This document shows, piece after piece, positions 49,300-62,997 of a stretch of DNA of 64,000 nt. Source of the stretch: Phocoena phocoena (taxonomy: Eukaryota > Chordata > Mammalia > Artiodactyla > Phocoenidae). Location of the stretch: contig NC_089225.1 in NCBI RefSeq assembly GCF_963924675.1, positions 113,307,094-113,371,093 of the forward strand. Direction: 5' to 3'. The position numbers and the translations under genes are program-made. Numbering within the stretch: the first letter of the stretch is position 1; each line of letters opens with the position of its first letter. The notes beneath the pieces are model-generated. The model was not told where the DNA came from. It was given only the letters and a program-made list of their open reading frames with translations, and did no database searches.

Positions 49300-51905
49300 T
49301 CTGATCGAAAATTAAAAACAAGGAATTCCATCGCAATGCTGCAAAAATCAGACCAGTACAAAACGGTCCTTCCTCTGGAAACAAACTTTGAAAAGAAGTA
49401 AAGAAAAACCCAAACACTTTGACAAAGTGGCCCTTCAGAACCGGAGGGGCGGCCAGTCCCAGGGGCTCGGGCACAGCCCAGGGACGGCCGCCTGCTGGTG
49501 GGGCTTGGGCGCCGCGTGGCGCGGCTGGAAGGCCCAAAGGCAGGGTGGCACCACGAGTCCCGGGGCATCACGGGGTTTCCCGCAAAGGGATATAAAGTGC
49601 TCACTTGCTGACCCCCGGCCAGTGCCCCCAAGGCCTCTGCAAAGGAACAAAAAGGCCAGAGGTCCAGGGACCACAGAGGGAAGGTGTGAGGGGCCCTCCC
49701 TGCGGCGGTGGGCCTGCGGGCACCCCAGGTGGGCCCTCCGCCATCTGCCCTGGACGGCTGGCCGTCGAGAAGGGCTGTGTCTTTAAAGAAAAGAAAAGGC
49801 TACACGGTACTGCTTTAAGCACGCCTGTGAAGCTGGAGTGAGCGGACAAATGACAACGCTCCCCCTACCGGGCCTTCTGCAGAGGAGGTCTCTGTTGAAT
49901 GAGATTAGAAGTAAATCCCCCCAAAGATAACTTGGCCACCAGGGTCCGTGTTACCCACCACCTGTAAAGAATGCCAGATGAGATGTTCCTCCCCAGGAGC
50001 CACGGCTGGCGGTGGGGGTGGGGGGGGTCCCCGCAGTAAAAGGGGGCCGAGAAGGCCAGAAAAGCCGGCCGGCTGGGCCCTGCCACCGCTGTGGCCGCTG
50101 GGTGGATCCAGCTGCCCGCACGCTCCAGCACCCCCTGCCAACTTGGGCCTCAGGGCAAAAGGCCAGGAGGGGAGAGAACATCAGACATGTCCCAAGGCCT
50201 TCCTGTCCCGCTCTCAACCACTGTCCCGAGTCTGACCGACAGCAGCCGGTGGTGACCAAGCCAGTCCAAGAATCTGGATTCTCTTGGTCCAAGTCTGGCT
50301 GCGTCAGAGTCTCTTTCAGAAGCTACCCTGTAAACGTTGCCGAACTTGAGACTTGGCTGGGGGCTCCCGGCTGCGGGCAAGCTGCACTGCACTCCCTCAA
50401 CTCAGAACCTGACGTACACTTTGGAATGACACTTGGTGGCTTCAGGTGCTGGAAAATAAGTTACCAGTAAAAAGTGACTTTCAGTTACTGTCAAAGAGAA
50501 AGAGCAAAGGCTGGCGGTCCCGGTCAGGAGTCTGCCGTCCCTGCGGGCCCAGGCTCCTGGCAGCCACAGGCCCCAAGATCCAGGCCTCCCGGCCGGGGCC
50601 CTACCATGTGGCTGCAGCAAGAAGAACCCAGAATGGGTGCCGGGGCCCCCCAGCCCCACACGTTGCTGACATGCTTACAAGGTCTTTGGAAAAGTGAAAT
50701 GAAGATTCTATCCTGACCATGTGGTCAGAGAAGTTTAAACAAAAGCTTTGAGAATGCTGACGGCCCATGGTGTCTGGCAAGCCCCCCCAACTCAGCGCTG
50801 CGATGATTCCCGCCCCCTCCCGGGCCCACGATGCGCAGACGGCAAGAAGGGCCCTGCACTCTACGTCCAGCCGAGGGACGGGGCCAGGGGAGCAGACCTC
50901 AGACCCTGCTGCACTTTTGGTGCTCACTCTGAAAATAAACTCTGTGCTCACTGTACAAAAATAAACAGAACGAAAATAATAAAGAAAGAAAACACCTTCC
51001 AAAGTTAAAAAGAAATGTACAAGCAAAAATTCAGAAAGGAAGAAGTTTAGATGTTATTACCATTCAGAAAACCGCTAAATGGTGAGAAAAAAATGTAAAA
51101 TTCACAAAACAATGCTTATTCAGGATCTTTTTGTGAAAAATTCATACAAAATCAACAGCAAATTTATATTCTTTGCTAAAAAAACTCATTAGGTACACAT
51201 GTGCATGGAGGCTTGGAGTGGGAAGGGGCTGGGTCAGAAAATAATTAAAATGAAAGTACAATCTTGCAGGGTAGTTGCCCCGTGGCGAATGTGTGATTGA
51301 AAGCTCTCCAATCTGGAGTTCAGAAATACATGAGCTTCAAACTAGATCCCTTTCCATAAGCACCTTGATAGCTAATTCACAAGTCGTTCATTCGCCAGGG
51401 ACCTTTACAATTTGCATTTATTATATATATATACTTTTTCTATAAATGCATTATAAATATTTTATCAAGATTTCATAAGAATCAAGTTTCTTAGCTTGGA
51501 ATACATTGGAATATATATTATACATATATATATTTATTTATACCTAAAATTTAAGCAATACTTCATGCTACTTGCTTTTAATAAAAAGCATTCCGATCGT
51601 AACACTGAAAGTGTGCCTAGGACATGCTTCACAACCAAATGGAGATGCTCAATTGTTATATGATGTACGAGAAAAGAACACTTTGGATTCATTTAAAATT
51701 TGTTGGACTTCAAAACCCCCAACAGTATTTGCCACTTTTTTGGAACTACCTCCATTTTTCAACAGCAATAAAGTGAAACAGGGTGGCAGGACCTCAGCCC
51801 TCCGGAGCTGCTGGCCATGGCCGGGCTGCTCGCGGAGGGCCCGGCCAGCACGCACCGGCCTCTGGTCCCACCGGCCACAGGGAACTGTCCCACCGACTCC
51901 TGCTG

Positions 51906-51911
51906 TTTATT
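51906..51911 (-). terminator. candidate proximal poly(A) signal in HDAC4 3' UTR
   Basis: An AATAAA hexamer on the minus strand 660 nt after the stop codon. Similar hexamers lie at 51533-51538 and 51417-51422. Use of this cluster would produce a short 3' UTR that keeps the miR-140 and miR-29 seed matches and loses the miR-1 match. Confidence 0.35.
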
Positions 51912-52180
51912 TTTTCTTAAGGCATTGTTCCTCAGACTTCAGAAAACCCAGCCACAAAAATCCATCAGAGCAATAAAAAGAAAGGCACAAACGCGCATGT
52001 TCCACCGGCTTTGAGAAACCAAAGCCAGCTCCCGCGGGCTCACGTTTCTGTCTCGTCCAGTTTTTCTCCTTAAACGCTCGCCCACTCTGTGCCCCACCCC
52101 ACTGTGCACCGCGGTGTTCGGAGGCCGGCCAGAGCCGTGGCGACTTTCTCTTAAAAAGAAATAAGCTACAGGATGAGTTG

Positions 52181-52188
52181 AGTGGTTT
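52181..52188 (-). promoter_or_regulatory. miR-140-5p seed match in HDAC4 3' UTR
   Basis: The transcript strand reads AAACCACT, which pairs with the miR-140-5p seed. HDAC4 is an experimentally established miR-140 target in cartilage, which makes this match credible. It lies about 390 nt after the stop codon. Confidence 0.6.
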
Positions 52189-52228
52189 ACACGGAGACTG
52201 TGGAATTGTGGGGAATCACCAAACCGTA

Positions 52229-52235
52229 AGCACCA
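52229..52235 (-). promoter_or_regulatory. miR-29 seed match in HDAC4 3' UTR
   Basis: The transcript strand reads TGGTGCT, the 7-mer complement of the miR-29 seed, about 340 nt after the stop codon and 41 nt from the miR-140 match. HDAC4 is a reported miR-29b target in osteoblasts. Confidence 0.55.
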
Positions 52236-52573
52236 GTTTTAATCAAGTTTGCTTTGTGTCGTGAGAGCTTTGATTTTCATTTTCTTTTTCTCGTGTCGTC
52301 TAGATCAGCAGCTCTGCCCCGAGCCACCACAGGCTTCCTTCCTCTGCGGCTTCCCTGGGGAGCCCAGAGCGCCTGTTTCCGCGTGTCCCTGTGTCCGCGC
52401 GTCCCGGCGTCTGTCCGGGTCCTGGCAGGCAGAGGGCCGCCCGCTGCCGCCGGCCCCGCCGCACCTGCGGGGCTCGGAGAAGGCCGTGGCAGGACGCAGG
52501 GCGACAGCAACTTTTCTTGGCGGAGCTTCAAGACGGAGACAAACGAACAAGAGAACCGCAGCCTCGGGCGCAC

Positions 52574-52613
52574 CTACAGGGGGGGCTCCTCTTCCATGGG
52601 CTCCTCGTCCGGC
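52574..52613 (-). CDS. HDAC4: HDAC4 terminal coding exon (acidic C-terminus and stop)
   Basis: The coding part of the last exon. One G completes arginine, followed by PDEEPMEEEPPL and the stop TAG (complement of 52574-52576). The acceptor is CCGCCCCACAG|G on the minus strand. The acidic EEPMEEEPPL ending is diagnostic for HDAC4; HDAC5 has a related EEPMEQEPAL end. The exon continues directly into the 4.6-kb 3' UTR. The splice site sits immediately downstream (in transcript direction) of a long C/U-rich tandem repeat. Confidence 0.96.
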
Positions 52614-53111
52614 CTGTGGGGCGGCCCCGGGGAGGGGGAGGGGGGAGGGGAAGGAAGGGGGAGGGGGGAGGGGAAGGAAGGGGGAGGGGGAGGGGAAGGA
52701 AGGGGGAGGGGGGAGGGGAAGGAGGGGAGGGGAGGGTGCAGGTGCATGGCAGTGGAGGAGAGAAGAGCAGACGGTGGGTGGGCGGAGATCCCCACCCATC
52801 AGGGCTGCTGCCACCCCGCTGCCCACCCCCCCTTTGACTCCTAGCTACCCCTGCCACGGTAAGTGTTCTGGGTCCAGATGCCCTTCGAGTGTTTCTGAGG
52901 GTCTTGCGCTCTGGAGAGAGGTGGCCATGCCATCCGGTCCTGGACTAGGGTGGGGACACCTGCCCGCCCTCCCTCCTTCCCTCCCGGCCCTGCTGAGCTT
53001 GGCAGGGCCTATGGGGAGAAACCACGTGCATCTGATGGCGCCCAGGAGCAAAGATCTGGGGGGGTCCGCAGACCACGTCAGTGCTCACGCCAGGGCAGTG
53101 CCCACGCTCAC
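52614..53111 (-). other. HDAC4 last intron (498 bp)
   Basis: Donor GTGAGC, acceptor CCCCACAG. The acceptor side is dominated by a purine-rich tandem repeat on the plus strand (52629-52737), so the pre-mRNA has a pyrimidine tract of over 100 nt directly before the splice site. The remainder is unique GC-rich DNA. Confidence 0.9.
52629..52737. repeat. GGGGAGGGGAAGGAAG-type tandem repeat
   Basis: About four to five imperfect copies of a 20-27 bp purine unit made of GGGGGAGGGG and AAGGAA blocks. The plus strand has many runs of four or more G and could form G-quadruplexes. The HDAC4 transcript strand carries the C/U-rich complement. Confidence 0.9.
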
Positions 53112-53253
53112 CTCTTCTCGGGGGCCTTCACGCCCACAGACAGTGAGGCCATGGCAGTAACAGTCTCAGCCTCTTCGTTCTCGCACTTCTGGGCCTCAAC
53201 CAGAGAGTAGCCGGCGGTGGAGGCGAGCCTCTGCAGGGAGCGCCAGTACTGGC
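53112..53253 (-). CDS. HDAC4: HDAC4 coding exon, second from last (nuclear export segment)
   Basis: A 142-nt exon. It completes serine (A|GC), adds 46 codons from [11 protein letters not shown] to VGVKAPEK, and ends AG| so that the next exon completes arginine. The acceptor is CCCTCCCGCAG|GCC and the donor GAGAAGAG|GTGAGC. It carries the HDAC4 nuclear export signal region, [16 protein letters not shown], whose spaced hydrophobic residues (V, M, L, V) are the CRM1-binding pattern known for class IIa HDACs. This lets phosphorylated HDAC4 leave the nucleus with 14-3-3. Compared with the human protein as I recall it, the helix before the NES is the variable part ([22 protein letters not shown]), while the NES is unchanged. 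The order AP in VKAPEK differs from human PA. Confidence 0.96.
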
Positions 53254-55930
<2,677 letters not shown>

Positions 55931-55939
55931 AAACTGTCA

Positions 55940-56200
55940 TGGCCCAGAGGGGACTAAGGAGAAGGACCCTGAAACAGAAAAAGGGGAAAATGAGTGAAAG
56001 CTCCCTCCGTCCTGGAGTTTACTTAACGGTAATGTGCCAGGGTTGGTTTCTCAGTTGTGAGAAACGCCCCATGCTGAGTAAGACCGCAATAACAGAGGGG
56101 ATTATTTGAGGGGTCTGCAGGGGCACGGGTGCAGCTCTGCAACATTCCTGTAAATCTGAAAGTATCCCCAAGTGAAAATTTGTTTTAAAAAATGAAGATT
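55940..56200 (+). repeat. old interspersed-repeat 3' end, family not identified
   Basis: The stretch GCAACATTCCTGTAAATCTG, followed by AAGTATCCCCAAGTGAAAAT and an A/T-rich end, resembles the 3' ends of old LINE or related elements widely seen in mammals. I cannot name the family. Confidence 0.35.
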
Positions 56201-58440
56201 TAGATCCTCCAAGACCATAATTATTGAAATGATCAGCTTTAAACTATAAAGTAAGCATGTTTAATATATTAAAAATAAAAATAAGATACTACTGAATGGT
56301 GAAAGGACCAGAGATCACTGAAACTGAAACGCAATATTTGAGAGAAAGCCAAATGGAACTTCTAGAAATGAAAACATAATTTCCTAGAAATTAGGAACAC
56401 AGTGAGACGAGCTGGAGAGAAAACTGGTAACCTGGAAGCAACAACTGAAGAAATGAGCCTGAACGCAGCCCAGAGACAAGGGACAGAAGGTCAATGTCCC
56501 CACGAGGCTGGGGGGTGGGGAACGAACGGTGCCGACAGCCGAGGATTTTCCGTGACTAACAGAGGCACCATCCCCAGGTGCACGTAAAACACAGACGGTT
56601 GGACAGGACGCGACACATGACAGTGGAATCCAGCCTTGTGCTATTTGCCAAAGGACACACCTGGAACACTGGAAGAAGGCTAAAAACCACACGTCAGGCA
56701 CACCCGATAAAGAGGACGCCGGTGCACCACCTTACGTGTTTGGTACACCAGACTTCAGGAAAAAAACCATAACCGGACATAAAGAAGGTCACTACACGGT
56801 GATAAAAATTTCAACTCATCAAAAGGATACAGGATTTAAAATTTGTATATATTTAGTAAAACTGCTTTCAAATGTATGAAGTGAAAATGGACAGAACTAA
56901 AAGGAGAGATGGATGAATGTACCATCCTAGTAGGAGATTTTGACAGGTCTTCTTAGATCACGCAGACAAGCGGACAAAAATCAATAGGGAAAACCAAAGC
57001 ATGAACAGCACAGTTAGCAAGGGTGGTTTCGTGGGAGTAAATGGAACACTCTGTAAAACAGACGAAGTCTCCACCAAGGATACCTGCCACCCAGACCCCC
57101 TTTTCTTAGCACAGTGCCATCTGTTAGATACTGGAAACAAAAAGAGAGTCACGAGCCCTATGGCTGGACATTGTAAACACACCCATCGTGGGTCAAAGAA
57201 GAAATCATAATAGAAATTATGAAATGCATAGAAATAAAAAATAATGAAAATGCCACACATCACAGTGCGTGAGATGCAGCTAAACACGGTGCTGGGGGAC
57301 ATTTATAACCTTCAAGGTACATATTGGAAAACAAGACTGAGAACTAAGAACTGAATTTAAGAAAGGAGCACAAGAACAGAGCAGCCCCAGAGAAAGAAGA
57401 TAAGAAAATACACAGAAAGGGGCAGAAATACATTTTGAAAGAAAAAAAGATACTGTAGCTGAAAGCGGATTCTTTGAAATGACTAATGAAATCGACAAGC
57501 TCTGGCAGGGCGGATCAAGAATACTAAAGAGGGGCACGAATAACACACTAGGATAAGAAGCGCCACAACTACAGGAATAGCAGAGATGAAAGACAGTGAG
57601 AGGACAATTGCCAGTAATTCTGAAAACGTGGCTGATGTGGCAAAAATTCCCGGTAAAATGTAACTTTCCAAAATTAATTCAAGAAGGGACTAAAAATGAC
57701 GAAATCAGCCACTTAAAATTTGCATCCACAGGAGACCCGTAGCCCAGGAGAGCCCTCCCAGCCAAGGAACAGATTATTCTGATCCTACACTCACTCTTCC
57801 AGAGAAGAGAAAAAGAGGGGACCCCCAACCTCCACGGGTCCATCCGCCCATCCATCCACCCATCCATCCAATTCCTCCCCCCAAGAATAAATTGGAAAAA
57901 GATGGTCTAATAGAAAAATGGGCAAAAGACACAAAGAGAAAGGCTGGGTGGTCAAGAGACATGTGAAAAGGTGCTTGGCCTCCAGGGCATGAGGACGCGA
58001 TCCTCTACCACACCTGGTGCCGTGCCACCCTGCAGACTGGCAGGGATCAAACGTGAGACGCCGTGTCGCTGAGGTTCGTCTTCCACTGCTGAGGGCCCGC
58101 AGGACGAAGACCCTGATGCCACCTCGTAAACGTGGGACCCACCCGTCCCTCCACCAGGATCTGCCTCAGAGATGCAGCTGCCCTCCTGTCCCAGGAGACT
58201 GCACGGGCGTGACTCTCGGACGACCCGGTGAGTCCGGGGCCAGAGAGCAGATTCAGGAATGGAGCCTCCTGCTGTCCCCCACTGCCGGGCAGCCCCGTGA
58301 AGACGGGAGTGTCCCCGAGTGCCCTGGCCACCCTAGGCTGGGGGTGATGCGGGGCAGAGCCCAGGCCCCTCACGGGCACGGAGCTGGAGCAGAAAACACA
58401 CCTTTTAGGTTCGGGGTCCTCACTGCAGCATAACTTGCTG
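56200..58440 (+). mobile_element. degraded L1 (LINE-1) fragments in HDAC4 intron
   Basis: The A-rich plus strand carries weak traces of L1 ORF2, for example the region of GGTCACTACACGGTGATAAA then CAACTCATCAAAAGGATA (56790-56830), and a later part near 57900-57960 (GGGCAAAAGACACAAAGAGA). Many stops and gaps mean no product is possible. Its orientation is opposite to HDAC4 transcription. Boundaries are approximate. Confidence 0.55.
57839..57872. repeat. (CATC)n short tandem repeat
   Basis: Imperfect CATC/CATCCA tetranucleotide run of about 34 bp within the old L1 region. Confidence 0.8.
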
Positions 58441-61203
58441 TGTCCTGACTGTTATGGCCCAACTCTAATAGTCTGCTAGAATTTTAGTTTTACCAGTTTT
58501 AAGAAAAAACAATTCTTTAAAAAGTAACTCATTCCAAAAATCACCTATCACTTCGAGGCAGAGGGGTGTGTCAGAGCGTGGCACCAGGAATTTTCTCACA
58601 TTACACCCAGGTCCTGCTGTTCCCCGTCCTGGGCGGGGATCCCCACGGCTCATGTCCCCAGCAGGACCCGCACGCGGCTGGCGGCTGGCCCTCCTCCCAG
58701 CACCCTCTGCCACGGTCACGTCCAGCGAGAACCTCGAGCCCACGTCTGCCCCCTCGCATTTCCACGGCGGCCCCTCGTCTCCAGCCGGCCCCGGGGCTTC
58801 GCACGCTCCCAGCCTTGACTTACAACAAAACGTCCGGGAAGCGGGGAGAATTCACATCTCAAAATATCAAAATCCCCTATTGCCTGGGATTTTATTCTTT
58901 AATTTTATAGATATTACTGAGCAGCCCAGTAAGAACCAACAGGGAACAAAACAGACAAACCTCCCCCCCGGCCTCACAGAGCGTCTTTCTAGTGGGAAAC
59001 ACAGAGCAGGGTCCCGGGTCTGCGGGGCGGGCGGGGGTGGGTGGTGATGCTCATGCAGGGGCCCGAGTGGAGATGGCAGGGAAGGGGTGGGGAGAGGAGG
59101 TCAGGCGTGCTGAGCGGGGTGGGGGCCGCAGAGTGACGCGGGGCAGAGGCGGGCGGCTTGCGGGGAGATCTGAAGGACAGAGAGGCGTCCAGCAGCCCCA
59201 GACGGAGAGCAAACAGGTGGCCGCAGCCCTGCTCGGCCAGAAGGAGCTGGTGGGAAGTCTGGTCCAGGCCGCTTGAGCTCAGAGAGCCGGGCCGTGTGCC
59301 CTCGCACGCCCGCCTTTGTCTGGAAGGCGCCAAGCTGGGGAACCTTCGAGGGCCTCCCCTGGGAGAGAAGAGGGGGCCGGCTGTGGACAACGTCGTGTCC
59401 TGAGCGACAGACAGGGAGCGCTCAGCCGCCCTGTGGCACGTGTACCTCGTGTGTTGGACGTCAGAATCAGACTGGAAAGGAGGCTTATCCGAAGCTCAGC
59501 CTTGAAGAAGCCGGCCTCGGGGGAAGTGGGCAAGAAAACACTCGGGGGGAACGTCCGAGCTCCAGGGCGAGGAAGCCCTGCACCCTCGGGTCGGACACAC
59601 CGTCTGGGGCTTCGCTGGTCGTAGCAGGTGTGGAGACGGTTTCCTGCTCTGTAGTTTACAAGGGCCCACACCGCAAGTGGGAAGGATCACGAGGTTACAG
59701 CACCAAAGCAAACAGTCCTTAGGATATCCTGGAGAAAGCTAGGCCAGAGTCTGTGTTTTTCAGAATACACAGAACTCCACTTTGCTGGGAGTATCCGGGC
59801 CGGCCAGGAAACTGTGGGATGATGTAGGCCCAGGGCCCTGTCCTCAGGTGCACACGCCCCATTGCCCCCTCAGAGCCCCTCGGGGCAGCCACACAGCCGC
59901 CGTCCCAGCCCAGCAGTAACCTTCCCGCATCTCACAGCCCCGCTCCAGGTTCAGGCCCCCCGCCACTCCAGCAGGTGCCCCTGCCCTCCTTTCTTCTTAA
60001 GGAGAGAGAAGATGTCTAGCAGGGCCCCCTGTGGCTCTCCAGCTGACCCACACCCACTGCCCACAGGCCGGCTCTGCTGACCTGCTCTCCTCTGTGTCCG
60101 CGGACCCTCCGGACAGACGCACCTGCAGACTCTCTCCCACGTGAGAGTCAGAGCAGACAGGACCTGTGGGCCGTCCCTACCTGCGCGCCCGCATCTCCCC
60201 TCCTCTCTGTGGCCGTTTCCGCGGTCTCACCAGGGCTGTTGCCCAAGGTCCGTTTCCGGTCCTCCTCTTCCGCCCCAGTCCTCTGCCCTCAGCCTCAGTC
60301 CCAGCCTTCCTGCTGGCTCCCCTCGGGAGCGGCCGGGGGCCCCACCTGCTCACTCCCTGTGGCTTCAGTGCCCGCCAGATGCCCGCCAGCCCGAGCTCTC
60401 CCGTGGGCGCTCAGGAAGCACAGCGCCAGCCGGGGCCCAGCGGTGACACCCTCCCCCTAGAGGCGCCCGCCTCGGGGTTCCTGCAGGGCTGGGAGGTGGG
60501 TGCGGTGCCTGTCTGCCGGCTCAGGCTCCACGGCCTCGGCACTTTGAACTGCATCTGGTGACACTGCCAGACTCGGCAATTATCTGGGACCAGCGGGCAT
60601 CACGTCCTCATCGCCCTTCTAGTGAAAACGCAAAGGCTTACGGGACGGGTCAGGTTGGCTCTCAGCACAGCGTTGAAAGAGCAAAGATAAACCATAAGGG
60701 GCTAAAGGTCGCGACTCCTTTCAGTAAGAGGTGAAAGGACTGAGACTCAGCGGACAGTGGAGGGCGCGCGCCCAGGACGACATCCCCAGGGCTCGGGAGG
60801 CAGGTTCAGGCCCCTCTCCTCAGCTCCTCTGTCCCTGCAGGGGGGCTGCTGTGAGGTGGGCACCCCTCCCGGTGGGGGGGGGGCCCTCGCCTGCAGAGGG
60901 CACAGGGCAGCTTCTCAAGGGGCGAGTGCCCGTCCTGTGGGAGAGGCAGGGGAACCAACCAGGGGACAGGCGGCCCACACCCCCGATGCAGCGCAGGCTC
61001 TGGCCTGGAAACTCGACTGGCGTGGTGGGCAGCCTGCTCCGTCGTCATGCTCCGGGGAAGCCGCTGGGTGCCACGGCTGACTTAGTCTAGTAACCAAATG
61101 CTCACGACACTTTCCGGGATGCGTCAGCCCTGCCCCCATAGCTGAGGAGGACACAGGCCCGGGTTCCCTCCCCCACTGCAGAGAACATCCTCTGTGTCTT
61201 TGC
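58441..61203 (-). other. HDAC4 intron, GC-rich unique sequence
   Basis: No exon, RNA gene or strong repeat is seen. 58920-59040 resembles a diverged L2-type remnant (AACAAAACAGACAAACCTCC, then CTTTCTAGTGGGAAACA). The open frames here have no recognisable protein similarity and are explained by low stop-codon density in GC-rich DNA. Confidence 0.6.
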
Positions 61204-61242
61204 ACTGACCTCCGGCCAGCCCACTGCTGGCCGGAGGTCAGT
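61204..61242. repeat. perfect 16-bp inverted repeat (hairpin) with 7-nt loop
   Basis: The left arm ACTGACCTCCGGCCAG (61204-61219) and right arm CTGGCCGGAGGTCAGT (61227-61242) are exact reverse complements around CCCACTG. The stem is GC-rich and would be stable in RNA. It is shorter than a usual microRNA precursor. Confidence 0.95.
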
Positions 61243-61276
61243 CTCACTGGTATTTTTGTCGCTGCTGAAATCCTCT

Positions 61277-61429
61277 TGAAAGAGAACAAGGCATTAAAAA
61301 AAAAAAAAAAAAAAAACAACCACAAGGGCCAAGCACTGTGAACACAGGAGTTTCTTGATGCCCGAGCCCCATAGTGAGAGCCCGGCCGTCAGCGCTGGAC
61401 AAGTGGGGACATGGGCCAGAGCTCAGCGG
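61277..61429 (+). repeat. left arm of a long inverted repeat in HDAC4 intron
   Basis: Reverse complement of 62855-62997. The core (61317-61410) matches at about 95% by eye, with five substitutions in about 100 bp. This arm holds a run of 21 A (61296-61316) where the partner has 7 T. No known transposon end is recognised. Confidence 0.9.
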
Positions 61430-62854
61430 CCCTGAGAGCTGCCCTGCTGCTGGGCTGGGTGGTCAGCGCCTCACCCCTACTCCCCGTGACCGTGATGGCC
61501 AGCCCCCTGTGGGCCCGGCTCCCTCGACTTTTAAGGACAGGGGCTCGGGCCCAGCTTCTGAACATCGGTGAGCTTGGGTCTGGGAGACTACGCGGAGAGG
61601 GGAGGCGGCTCACTGCCCTCACCTGGGCCACGCACCTGGGCCCGTGCACCCCGCAGGCGGCCACTGGGTGAGGTGTGCGCCAGTGAGCTGGAGCGAATGA
61701 GGGAGGAGAAGCCTGGCGGGCTGGAGGCGGACCACGGGCTCCGCGGCCCCCGTCTCACATACGCAGATGCTGCCGCTGCCCTCCGCACCCTCACAGCGCA
61801 TGACGACGTGACAAAGGAGAGACATTCCTGCATGAAAGCCTTTTCCCCAAGGCTGCGGGTCACCTGGCCCCCCGCCGTGACCTTCTCCACTGATCGTGAA
61901 CTTGGGCTGAATGAAAGGGTGGCATTTATCCCTGAAAAGCCACACGATTAAACAGAGAACTGGCCCCAAAGAAACCTCCCCTTGGGGTGACATGTAACGG
62001 CAGAAGTGACTACCCACCTGCCCAGGGCCCCTCCCTGGGCCCTGCCCAGCGGGCTCCCCGCAGGTCTGCATGGACCACGCACTTTGAGTAAGTGACATTT
62101 CACTGTCACTGTCACCGAGGGTTGCAAACGGCTGGAAGCTCAAACTATCCAACACAGTGACTCTGGAAGCAAGGCCGACCTTCAGCCCCAGCCCCGCAGG
62201 GGCCCCTCTGCTGTCCCCCCGCGGGCGGCCGGCTCCGGGGGCGGGCACGCCCAGCACAGGCCGTCGTCCGCAGCTGGCTGCCCCGGTATCAGCATCATCA
62301 AAGGCCGCGGGGCAGAGGGGTGAAGCGCCGTCCAACTTCCTGGCATTAAAAAGATTTTTAAGAGACCTTGATAAAACTAGTGCGTCCTGCTTTTTGATGT
62401 GTCTCAGTAAAAGAACATTTTCTTGCTAGAAGTGCAGGAACAGGCCTAGTTGAAAGCCGGGTTCTCTATTGTTATTGTAAAATAACTGGCTCTAAAAATC
62501 AAAAGGCTTCAGGATGGTTTGAATATATAAACCAGTTGCCTTCTACTGGTAAAATTTACGGGGGAGATTGCTTTAAACGAAGAGAGGAAAGGTGAAAAGC
62601 CGTGGACGCTTTGGGAAGCAAACGGGTATTTGCTGGGGAATACTCATGCGTGTGGCTAACCAGCCGACCGGGAAGGAGAGATGCCACCAGGACCTTGGAT
62701 CCAGGACCTGTGACTTAGGTTAAAATGAACACCATCCATGACACACAAAGGTTGTCAGGGGAAAACGGACCCATCCCGGGTGCCCGTCCACTGGAGCCCA
62801 CTGCCCACACCCCCGTTGCCAGCCAGCAGCCTGTCCTAGTGGACGGCCAGGGAG
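61430..62854 (-). other. spacer between inverted-repeat arms, HDAC4 intron
   Basis: About 1.4 kb of unique DNA, GC-rich on the left and more AT-rich from 62340 to 62640. Weak diverged similarity continues from the arms into the first tens of bases of the spacer on both sides. No exon is identified. The 238-codon open frame on the minus strand (61619-62335) has no recognisable similarity. Confidence 0.6.
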
Positions 62855-62997
62855 CCTGTGAGCTCAGGCCCGTGTCCCCACTTGTCCAGCGCTGACGGCC
62901 AGGCTCTCACTGTGGGGCTTGGGCATCAAGAAACTCCTGTGTTCACAGTGCTTGGATCTTGTGGTTGTTTGTTTTTTTAATGCCCCGTCCTCTTTCA
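62855..62997 (-). repeat. right arm of a long inverted repeat in HDAC4 intron
   Basis: Partner of 61277-61429 in opposite orientation. The shared block runs from AGCTCAGGCC through TTGTCCAGCGCTGACGGCC and AGAAACTCCTGTGTTCACAG to AATGCC and CTCTTTCA, where similarity stops sharply at 62997. Confidence 0.9.

Larger units (their letters stand above)
47930..52573 (-). other. HDAC4: HDAC4 3' UTR, about 4.6 kb
   Basis: Follows the stop codon without interruption and ends at an AATAAA signal (47953-47948 on the minus strand), followed 15-45 nt later by a GT-rich stretch typical of a cleavage-site downstream element. The length agrees with the long 3' UTR known for mammalian HDAC4 mRNA. No SINE or LTR insertion is recognisable inside it, unlike both flanks, which is consistent with constraint. 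It contains AT-rich runs (around 49150-49215 and 51410-51545 with TATATA and ATTTA motifs), G/C-rich blocks (49440-50100) and microRNA seed matches listed separately. Short open frames within it are not considered coding. Confidence 0.88.

Noticed and set aside
52249..53160. 303-codon plus-strand open frame
   Set aside because: It is antisense to the HDAC4 last exons and runs through the purine tandem repeat; the Gly/Arg/Glu runs are encoded by that repeat.
58000..58440. Possible upstream HDAC4 exon
   Set aside because: Both strands were read for the residues preceding LDPLPEK and no match or splice-flanked frame was found.
61619..62335. 238-codon minus-strand open frame in the HDAC4 sense orientation
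   Set aside because: It has no similarity to HDAC4 and lies between inverted-repeat arms in the intron.
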